Shown here one piece after another: positions 57,922 to 64,000 of a stretch of DNA of 64,000 nucleotides. Position 1 is the stretch's first letter; each line of letters begins with the position of its first letter. The translations under genes and the position numbers were made by a program. Under the pieces are notes generated by a model, which ran no database searches, was not told where the DNA came from, and saw only the letters and a program-made list of their open reading frames with translations. Location of the stretch: NCBI RefSeq assembly GCF_900091565.1, contig NZ_FMCV01000003.1:1-64000 (forward strand), read 5' to 3'. This stretch comes from Micromonospora marina (GTDB taxonomy: Bacteria > Actinomycetota > Actinomycetes > Mycobacteriales > Micromonosporaceae).

Positions 57922-57947
57922 GGACCCGCGCGACAGGCCGCGGGTCC
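57922..57947. terminator. Terminator 1 after the cellulase gene
   Basis: GGACCCGCG (57922-57930) pairs with CGCGGGTCC (57939-57947), directly after the stop codon. Confidence 0.75.
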
Positions 57948-57977
57948 ACCGGCTCCGAAGACTCGTCGGTGCTGACC

Positions 57978-58021
57978 GGACACGGCCCGGCGGCGGTTCG
58001 CCCGCCCGCCGGGCCGTGTCC
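57978..58021. terminator. Terminator 2 after the cellulase gene
   Basis: GGACACGGCCCGGCGG (57978-57993) and CCGCCGGGCCGTGTCC (58006-58021) pair perfectly over 16 bases, the strongest hairpin in the window. The rest of the 57920-58307 gap holds only the DUF1800 promoter. Confidence 0.85.
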
Positions 58022-58294
58022 CCGCACCGTGCGCACGCGTTCAGGCCTCCCTCGACTGGGGCATCCCGACCGGCGACTCCTACCGTCTGCTGCCGGCCTG
58101 ACCGGGGAGTCCAAGGGCGGCGTACCGGCGCCGGCCTCGGTGACGCCACCGGCAGCAGGCACAGCACGTGTCCAGGCGTGCGTCCGCCGGGACCGCCGGG
58201 GGTGACGGCTGCTGGTGGATGCCGGGTTCGTGTCGACCGACGCTTGTTTGTCCATCCCGGACCGAGTTCTTACCGTCGTCGTACATTCGTGCCG

Positions 58295-58307
58295 TAGCGT
58301 CGGCCGA
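58295..58307 (+). promoter_or_regulatory. Leaderless promoter of the DUF1800 gene
   Basis: TAGCGT (58295-58300) lies 7 bases before ATG 58308, with no ribosome site. The same -10 hexamer is used at 32885 and 35612. Confidence 0.5.
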
Positions 58308-59606
58308 ATGAATGAGCGGGAAGCGGTGGCGCACCTGCTGCGCCGGGCGACGTTCGGGCCGACGGCCGAAGAAGTGGATGCGGCCGAACGCGACGGATTC
58401 GCCCGTACCCTCGATCGGCTGATCGGTCCCGACGGCCCGGATCGTGGTGCGGCGGCCACCCCGGCGCCGGTCCTCGGCCCGGACCCGGCCGCTCAACTCG
58501 ATCGCGGGGCGACCCGGGAGCAGCGGCAGCAGGCCAACCAGCAGCGCCGGGAGCAGGCCACCCGGCTGCTGGACTGGTGGCTGGAACGAATGATCGCCGC
58601 CGAGCACCAGTTGACCGAGAAACTGCTGTTCTTCTGGCACGGGCACTGGGCGACCAGCGTGCAGAAGGTCCGATCCGCCGGGATGATGTCGACGCAGCTG
58701 GAGACCCTGCGCCGGCTCGGGCTCGGACCGCTGCCGCCGCTGGTGGACGCGATGGTGCGCGACCCGGCCCTGATCCGGTGGCTGGACGGGCAGCGGAACA
58801 CCCGGCAGGCCCCGAACGAGAACCTCGCCCGGGAGCTGATGGAGCTGTTCACCCTCGGCATCGGTGACGCCTACAGCGAGGCGGACGTCCGAGAGGGTGC
58901 CCGCGCGCTGACCGGCTGGACGATCGACCGCAGCGGGCAGGCGCGGTTCGAGCCACGCCGCCACGATCCGGGACCGAAGACGATTCTCGGCGTCACCGCC
59001 GCCTTCGACGCCCGGTCGTACGCACGGCTGCTGGCCGAGCGGCCGGAGACCTCGCGGTTCGTGGCCGGTCGGCTCTGGTTCCGGTTCGCCGGCCCGCACG
59101 TGCCGCCCCCGGACGGGCTGGCCGGTGCCGACACCGCGGCGACGCTGCGCCGGATGTTCACCGCGCCGGACTTCGCGCGGACCCGGGACACCCTCGTCAA
59201 ACAACCCGTCGAGTGGCTGGTGGGGGCGACGCGGCAGCTCGGGATCCGCCCGTCGGCCCTGTCCGAGAACCGTCGCCGGCAGCTGGTCACGGGCCTGAGC
59301 GCGCTGGAGCAGGTGCCGCTGCGCCCGCCCAGCGTCGGCGGCTGGCCGTCCGGGACCGCCTGGCTGACCACGTCGTCCGCGCAGGCCCGGCTGCGCGCCG
59401 CCGACCATCTCGCCGCTGCCGCAGCACCGGCGGTGCTGTCCCGGCTCGCGGCGGCCCCACGAGACGGTCGACCGGACGCACTGGCCCGGCTCCTCGTGGT
59501 CGACCGGTGGAGCGAGCGCACCCGCGCGGTCCTGGCCCCGCTGGCCGGTGAGCCCCGCCGGCTGATCATCGCCGGCCTGGTCAGCCCCGAATACACAGTC
59601 AGCTGA
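58308..59606 (+). CDS. DUF1800 protein
   Basis: A 432-residue protein of the widespread DUF1800 family. AVAHLLRRATFGPTAEEVDA opens it; KLLFFWHGHWATS, APNENLARELMELFTLGIGD and EGARALTGWTID are its conserved blocks. No signal peptide is apparent, though the family is usually paired with an exported partner. It is followed after 11 bases by the DUF1501 gene. The two are almost always neighbours, and their activity is unknown. Confidence 0.9.
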   Translation: MNEREAVAHLLRRATFGPTAEEVDAAERDGFARTLDRLIGPDGPDRGAAATPAPVLGPDPAAQLDRGATREQRQQANQQRREQATRLLDWWLERMIAAEHQLTEKLLFFWHGHWATSVQKVRSAGMMSTQLETLRRLGLGPLPPLVDAMVRDPALIRWLDGQRNTRQAPNENLARELMELFTLGIGDAYSEADVREGARALTGWTIDRSGQARFEPRRHDPGPKTILGVTAAFDARSYARLLAERPETSRFVAGRLWFRFAGPHVPPPDGLAGADTAATLRRMFTAPDFARTRDTLVKQPVEWLVGATRQLGIRPSALSENRRRQLVTGLSALEQVPLRPPSVGGWPSGTAWLTTSSAQARLRAADHLAAAAAPAVLSRLAAAPRDGRPDALARLLVVDRWSERTRAVLAPLAGEPRRLIIAGLVSPEYTVS

Positions 59607-59617
59607 AGGAGATCGGT

Positions 59618-60859
59618 GTGGACATCCTGACTCGGCGACGGTTCCTGGTCGCCAGCGGCGTGGCCGGCGCCGCCGGCCTGGCGGCCGGTGCCGCCGCGTA
59701 CCGGCTGGAGGACCTGCTGGCCACCGCCGGCGACCGCGACCCGGACGTACGTACGCTGGTTCTGGTCACGCTGTACGGCGGCAATGACGGCCTGAACACC
59801 GTCGTCCCGTACGCCGACCCGGCCTATCACGACGCCCGTCCCGAGCTGGCATACGCGGGGGAGGAGGTCAGGCGCCTCGATGACGAGGTCGGGTTGAACC
59901 CGGCGTTGGCCGGACTGCACTCGCTCTACGGCGAGGGCCGGCTCGCGGTGGTGCGTGGCGTCGGCTACCCGAAAGCCGACCGCAGCCACTTCCGGTCGAT
60001 GGACATCTGGCACACCGCCGAACCCGAGCGCCCCGGTACCACCGGGTGGGTGGGCCGGTGGCTGGACCGCAACGGCGGGGATCCGCGACTCGCGGTCTCC
60101 TTCGAACCGGCACTGCCGCCGCTGCTGGCCGGGGAGCGCACGGCGGGCGCGTCGGTGTCGGTGAGCGGGCGGAGGGCCCCACGTGGCCTGCCGGAAACCG
60201 CACTGGGGGCGCTGGCGGCGGCGGAGCCGGGGGAGTCGGCCGCCCGGGCACGCGCCGCGGCCTGCTTCGCCGACCTGCGCGCGGTCGACCAGATGATCCG
60301 CGACGTCCGCGACGCGGCAGCGGACGAGGACGGCGACGAGGACGGGGAGACGGCTCCGGCCACCGCGACCGGCGGTGCCCGCACCTCACTGGACACGCAG
60401 TTGGACCTCGCCGCCGAGTGCATCGAGGCCGGCGTCACCACCCGCGTGTTCTCGGTGTCGCTGGGCGGGTTCGACACCCACGCCGACGAGAAGCAGCTGC
60501 AGGAGGTGCTGCTCGGGCAGCTCGATCGGGCGCTGACCCGATTCGCCGCCCGGATGGCGCGCACCGACGCGGGCCGGAAGGTGGTCGTCGCCGTCTACTC
60601 CGAGTTCGGCCGCCGGGTCCGGGCCAACGGCTCCGACGGCACCGACCACGGCACCGCCTCGAACGTGCTCCTCCTCGGCTCGGGCGTACGTGGTGGCCTG
60701 CACGGGGATCCGCCCAGCCTGACCGACCTCGACCGCGGTGACCTCAAGTTCACAGCCGACTTCCGGGACGTCTACGCGACCTTGCTCGAGTCGGTGCTGG
60801 ACACCGAACCGGAATCGGTCCTCGGCGGCTGGCGTGGCCGGTTGACCGGCGTGCTCTGA
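59618..60859 (+). CDS. DUF1501 Tat-exported protein
   Basis: A 413-residue protein. A Tat-type leader (ILTRRRFLVASGVAGAAGLA) predicts export in folded form. The DUF1501 body has VTLYGGNDGLNTVVPYADP, RSHFRSMDIWHTAEP, SLGGFDTHADEKQLQEVLLG and a phosphatase/sulfatase-like VVVAVYSEFGRRVRANGSDG with TDHGTASNVLLLGSGVRGGLHG. The alkaline-phosphatase-like fold suggests hydrolase activity with metal. It is co-transcribed with DUF1800. Confidence 0.92.
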   Translation: MDILTRRRFLVASGVAGAAGLAAGAAAYRLEDLLATAGDRDPDVRTLVLVTLYGGNDGLNTVVPYADPAYHDARPELAYAGEEVRRLDDEVGLNPALAGLHSLYGEGRLAVVRGVGYPKADRSHFRSMDIWHTAEPERPGTTGWVGRWLDRNGGDPRLAVSFEPALPPLLAGERTAGASVSVSGRRAPRGLPETALGALAAAEPGESAARARAAACFADLRAVDQMIRDVRDAAADEDGDEDGETAPATATGGARTSLDTQLDLAAECIEAGVTTRVFSVSLGGFDTHADEKQLQEVLLGQLDRALTRFAARMARTDAGRKVVVAVYSEFGRRVRANGSDGTDHGTASNVLLLGSGVRGGLHGDPPSLTDLDRGDLKFTADFRDVYATLLESVLDTEPESVLGGWRGRLTGVL

Positions 60860-60962
60860 GGGCGGCCGCTGCTCGTCGCCCCGGCAGCACGCCTGGCCGG
60901 CAGGCCACGCGCCAGTCGCCGCGTGGTGGTCATCCGTCGGTGCCGTCCGGCACACTGACGTG

Positions 60963-61628
60963 ATGTCAGTAGACGGACCAGCGGTGCCGATGCGGGCTGC
61001 TCCCCGCTCCGATGTGCCTGTCGACGAGGCGCTGGCCCGGGCACGTGCGTTCACCGCGAACCTGTCGGCCCGGCGCTCCGTCCGGCAGTTCGCCGACCGC
61101 CCGATACCCGAGGGCGTCCTCGAGGAGGCCGTGCGGGCCGCAGGCAGCGCACCCAGTGGCGCCAACCTCCAGCCGTGGCGGTTCGTGGTGGTCACCGATC
61201 CCGGCGTACGCCGCGCCCTGCGCGAGGCCGCCGAGGCCGAGGAGCGCGACTTCTACCGGCGGCGGGTCTCCGACGAGTGGCGGGACGCGCTGGCGCCGCT
61301 GGGCACCGACTGGCGCAAGCCGTTTCTGGAGACCGCACCGGCGCTGATCGTGGTGTTCGAGGTGCACAAGGGTCCGAGGTCGCCGAAGCCCTACTACGTC
61401 AAGGAGTCCGTCGGGATCGCCGTGGGATTTCTGCTGGCGGCGCTGCACCAGGCGGGGCTGGCCTCCCTGACCCACACACCGAGCCCGATGCGGTTCCTCA
61501 ACGAGATTCTTGATCGGCCCCGCGAGGAGCGCGGATACGTCGTGATACCGGTCGGATACCCGGCGGCGGACGCCGAGGTGCCCGCGATCGACCGCAAGCC
61601 CCTGGACGAGATCCTCGTTCGCCGATGA
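60963..61628 (+). CDS. Nitroreductase-family flavoprotein (iodotyrosine-deiodinase-like)
   Basis: A 221-residue FMN-dependent protein. FMN contacts are visible in SARRSVRQFADRPIP and SAPSGANLQPWRFVVV, with ESVGIAVGFLLAALHQAGLA and VIPVGYPAADAEVPAIDRK later on. Overall order and the TPSPMRFLNEIL segment match the iodotyrosine-deiodinase/BluB side branch. It likely performs reductive chemistry such as dehalogenation or flavin reduction. ATG 60963 is used; the GTG just before it is an alternative. Confidence 0.85.
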   Translation: MSVDGPAVPMRAAPRSDVPVDEALARARAFTANLSARRSVRQFADRPIPEGVLEEAVRAAGSAPSGANLQPWRFVVVTDPGVRRALREAAEAEERDFYRRRVSDEWRDALAPLGTDWRKPFLETAPALIVVFEVHKGPRSPKPYYVKESVGIAVGFLLAALHQAGLASLTHTPSPMRFLNEILDRPREERGYVVIPVGYPAADAEVPAIDRKPLDEILVRR

Positions 61629-61670
61629 GGCGGATCCCGTGCTCTCGGTGCCCTGCGGTGGTGTCTCGCG

Positions 61671-62060
61671 TCAGCCGTCCGGTGTGAACAGACCCTGGAT
61701 GCCGACCACGATCGCGATGAGACCGAAGACCGCGAGCAGCAGCCGGACGCCCGTGGCCTGCTTCGGCTGTTCGGCCTGCGGCGCCGCTCGCCCGGTCAGC
61801 CGGCTCCACAGCAGCGCCAGCCCGACGCCGATGCCGACCACCTCGAAGTGGAACAGCCGGGGGCCGGAGACGAGGTGGACGATGAGGTGGTACCCGCCGG
61901 TCACCAGCGCGACGAGGCCGACGATCCACCCGACCGGGGCGGCCCGGCCGGCGAGGCGGCCGAGGTCGTCGCCGACCCGTGGCAACAGTCGCAGCAGCGG
62001 AACGGCGAGTAGGAAACCGCCGACGATGTTGGCGAGGTCGAGCAGCAGTGCCATGATCAC
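61671..62060 (-). CDS. Small four-helix membrane protein
   Basis: A 129-residue protein with four membrane segments (MALLLDLANIVGGFLLAVPL, WIVGLVALVTGGYHLIVHLV, FEVVGIGVGLALLWSRLTG, LLLAVFGLIAIVVGIQGLF). TGGYHLIVHLVSG carries two histidines. It is short enough to be a subunit or stress protein. It converges on the nitroreductase. The family is not recognised. Confidence 0.7.
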   Translation of the reverse strand: MIMALLLDLANIVGGFLLAVPLLRLLPRVGDDLGRLAGRAAPVGWIVGLVALVTGGYHLIVHLVSGPRLFHFEVVGIGVGLALLWSRLTGRAAPQAEQPKQATGVRLLLAVFGLIAIVVGIQGLFTPDG

Positions 62061-62255
62061 GAAGAGCCTCCATTATGGCGAGCTGGCGTGGGAGCGTACC
62101 CGCGGCACAGGGTCTCTTCCCGTTCCGGACCGGCGCCACGCCTGATCCGGGGCCGCGACGTGTCCGTCCGCGCGCTTGTCGACGGCGCTCAGCCGGCGAC
62201 GAACGGCGGGACGTGCTCCACCACGCGTCAGGACCTGCGAGTTCTCGTCCGGTGG

Positions 62256-63188
62256 TCATCGCAGGTCCAGTGCGCCCCGGTCGAGCACTGGCCGGCCCTG
62301 CCCGTCGAGCGCCTGGAACTGTGCACCACCCGGTCGGCGCCACACCAGCACGGTGAGGGTGTCGCCGGGGAGTAGGGGCGCGCTGAACCGGGCGCTGATC
62401 CGGCGGATGCGGTCGGGCTCGCCGCCGGCCACCGCGTTCAGCAGCGTACGGGCGGCGAAGCCGTACGTGCACAGTCCGTGGAGGATCGGGCCGGGAAGCC
62501 CGGCGGCGGCGGCGACCGCGGGATCGGAGTGCAGTGGGTTGCGGTCACCGCTGAGCCGGTAGATCAGGGCCTGGTCGGGGCGGATGTGGTGGTGGATGGT
62601 GTGGTCGGGCCGGCCCGCCGGGCACCGCCGCTGCAGGACCGGCGCCGGCCGGCCCTCGGCGCGGTCGGCGCGGATGACGAACATGGTCCGTTCGACGGTG
62701 GCCAGAGGGTGGCCGCCCCCGAGGTCGTGGATCTCCGACCGGTGATGGACCAGGGTGCCGCTGCCCCGGTCGTGGACGCCGGCGACGACGGCGGTGACGT
62801 GGGCCCGGCCGGCGGCCGGCAGCGGCCGGTGCAGGGTCAGGGTCTCGCCGGCGTGCCGCACGACGGCCGGTTCGCCGAGGGGTGGTGGGTCGGCGGCGAG
62901 CAGGGTGGCGAAGGTCGGGAGCGCGGCGTGCGGGTGGCCGGTGGAGTTCTCCGTGGTGAACCGGAGTTCGTCGGCGAGGCCGGTCTGTCCGGCGCCGACG
63001 CCGAGGGCGTAGAGGATGGTGTCGGTGGTGGTCCACGCCCGCTCGGTCGTCGTCGCCGCATAACGGCCGGATGACGAAAGTCGGGCCCTCACCGCCTTGT
63101 CGACACGTTCCGTGACCGGATTTTTCTGGCTTGCCGGTGGGCGAGATTTCGGATTCGCCGTACCAAGCGGGTTTTCCAGGCTCTTCAT
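62256..63188 (-). CDS. MaoC-like double-hotdog enoyl-CoA hydratase
   Basis: A 310-residue protein similar to hydratase 2/MFE-2 enzymes. An N-terminal hotdog (TDTILYALGVGAG, then ELRFTTENSTGHPHAALPTF) is followed by the catalytic hotdog with YRLSGDRNPLHSDPAVAAAA and GPILHGLCTYGF, where D and H of the hydratase motif lie. It hydrates enoyl-CoA thioesters or sterol side-chain CoAs. ATG 63188 is chosen over an extended reading because GGGAAGAG precedes it. The divergent operator at 63292-63348 lies upstream. Confidence 0.88.
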   Translation of the reverse strand: MKSLENPLGTANPKSRPPASQKNPVTERVDKAVRARLSSSGRYAATTTERAWTTTDTILYALGVGAGQTGLADELRFTTENSTGHPHAALPTFATLLAADPPPLGEPAVVRHAGETLTLHRPLPAAGRAHVTAVVAGVHDRGSGTLVHHRSEIHDLGGGHPLATVERTMFVIRADRAEGRPAPVLQRRCPAGRPDHTIHHHIRPDQALIYRLSGDRNPLHSDPAVAAAAGLPGPILHGLCTYGFAARTLLNAVAGGEPDRIRRISARFSAPLLPGDTLTVLVWRRPGGAQFQALDGQGRPVLDRGALDLR

Positions 63189-63280
63189 GGTTGTTCTCTT
63201 CCCGGTGCACGGGCGGTGGGATGGGGAAGTTCGGCTGGGTCTGCCTACTCTCTGTGGTGAAAGGCCGGTGGTCGTAGCTC

Positions 63281-63348
63281 TTGACGTTGTAAAGCGGCTC
63301 ACAGTAGCGTCCCATATTAAGCAACCAAGACCACATTATGAGCCGCTT
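63281..63348. promoter_or_regulatory. Divergent promoter with paired inverted operators
   Basis: AAGCGGCTCA (63292-63301) and its exact inverse TGAGCCGCTT (63339-63348) are 37 bases apart in an AT-rich patch. The left copy lies in the spacer of TTGACG (63281-63286) and TAGCGT (63305-63310), the promoter of the binding-protein gene. The right copy sits at the mirror position for the MaoC gene. One regulator probably controls both. Confidence 0.62.
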
Positions 63349-63363
63349 AAGTCTGGGGTAGCG

Positions 63364-64000
63364 ATGAGAGTGCGAGTGCGGGCCGTGGCCGCAGCCCTGT
63401 TGATGACCGTTGCCGTGTCGGCGTGTTCCGAGAACCAGTCCTCCGGGGAGCCCGGCGGCGACACCGGCGCACCTTCCGTCGCCGTGAACTTCGGGGTCGG
63501 GGTCGATCCGGCGTACTCGCCGATCTACCTGGCGAATCAGGAGAACCTCTTCGAGCAGGCCGGCCTCGACGTGACAGTCACCCAGTACCAGGAGGGGACG
63601 GGCGGGCTCGACGCGATCCTGGCGAAGCAGGGCCAGGTCACGGCGAGCACCGAGTCGAGCCTGCTCAACCGGGCCACCCGTGGTGACATCAAGGGGCTCG
63701 CGGTCTTCTCGCAGTCGCCCGACTTCATCAAGCTCGTCGCGCGGGCCGGCATCGCCGACGTCGCCGGCATCAAGAAGTACGGCGTCGTGCCGGGCACCGT
63801 GAACGAGTACGCCACCAACAAGGTGCTCGACAACAAGGGCATCAGCCGTGACGCGGTCGAGTTCGTCAACGCATCGCCCGCCGAGATGCCGGCGCTGCTG
63901 CAACGCGGCGACATCGACGGCTACATCATGTGGGAGCCGTGGCCCTCGCGGGGCGTCGCCAACGGTGGCAAGGTGCTGCTGACCAGCGGCGAGGTCGGTT
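63364..64000 (+). CDS. NMT1/SsuA-like ABC substrate-binding lipoprotein (partial)
   Basis: The first 212 codons; the gene runs off the right edge. The lipobox is VSAC (C20). The mature part, VNFGVGVDPAYSPIYLANQE and LFEQAGLDVTVTQYQEGTG, then STESSLLNRATRG and GDIDGYIMWEPW, is the pattern of NMT1/THI5-type binding proteins for nitrate, sulfonates, aromatic acids or pyrimidine precursors. Its permease and ATPase would lie beyond the window. The divergent MaoC hydratase suggests an acid that enters CoA-dependent breakdown. Confidence 0.88.
   Translation, partial: MRVRVRAVAAALLMTVAVSACSENQSSGEPGGDTGAPSVAVNFGVGVDPAYSPIYLANQENLFEQAGLDVTVTQYQEGTGGLDAILAKQGQVTASTESSLLNRATRGDIKGLAVFSQSPDFIKLVARAGIADVAGIKKYGVVPGTVNEYATNKVLDNKGISRDAVEFVNASPAEMPALLQRGDIDGYIMWEPWPSRGVANGGKVLLTSGEVG

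Noticed and set aside
58269-58275. CTTACCG near the DUF1800 promoter as a fourth member of the SGTAAG regulon
   Set aside because: Only one clear unit is present, it reads away from the gene, and the expected partner 11 bp away is poor.

Overview
The window looks like chromosomal DNA of a filamentous actinomycete, most likely Micromonospora or a close relative. This rests on very high GC, GTG/TTG starts, dense ATGA/GTGA gene overlaps, leaderless promoters of the TANNNT type, and secreted cellulose-active enzymes with CBM2 domains. I saw no rRNA, tRNA, CRISPR array, insertion sequence or phage gene. Genus and all functions are inferred from sequence reading alone.

Left part (1-23861). The 5' end of clpC leaves on the minus strand. 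A SARP/AfsR-type regulator opens a compact cluster of about 21 kb. It holds a protein of unknown function, a PRMT-like methyltransferase, two paralogous beta-propeller-like proteins, a UbiB/ABC1 kinase-like protein, an HxlR-SCP2 fusion regulator, a run of sulfur genes (SufS-like cysteine desulfurase, cystathionine gamma-lyase/synthase, homocysteine S-methyltransferase) and a second class V aminotransferase. These are followed by three family-5 oligopeptide-binding proteins that all lack a signal peptide and have no ABC transporter partner, a DUF885-type metallopeptidase, an HDxxGH protein, and a TldE/TldD protease pair. Between the two halves lies a 59-residue Cys-rich peptide gene, too small to be caught by routine gene calling. 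I read the whole as a possible peptide- and sulfur-based biosynthetic system that I cannot match to a described pathway.

Middle part (23862-39117). It carries a secreted AA10 LPMO with CBM2, a secreted trypsin-like protease, and a lipoprotein thioredoxin plus CcdA. Next come a membrane molybdenum oxidoreductase, an epimerase, a GT-C-like membrane protein and a glycosyltransferase/DUF2064/methyltransferase operon. Three of these transcription units share an 11-bp-pitch direct repeat, SGTAAG-N4-SGTAAK, in front of their promoters, which suggests one OmpR-type regulon. A formate/nitrite-type channel with a 48-residue leader gene follows, with a decayed TPR fragment beside it.

Right part (39118-64000). 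It begins with a MarR regulator, an ion channel, a SpoIIE-type phosphatase and a Ser/Thr kinase whose outer domain looks like a cellulose-binding CBM2 module. LtrA and HtrA proteins follow. Then comes an efflux and envelope-stress locus: a MacAB-like ABC exporter with two adaptor proteins, a two-component system and a lipoprotein, with CTCCSAG direct repeats at 11-bp pitch before each unit. A stretch of decayed sugar-oxidoreductase and LacI genes precedes a GH5-FN3-CBM2 cellulase with a CebR-type operator. The end holds a DUF1800/DUF1501 pair, a nitroreductase, a MaoC hydratase and the start of an NMT1-like binding lipoprotein, the last two diverging from a shared operator.
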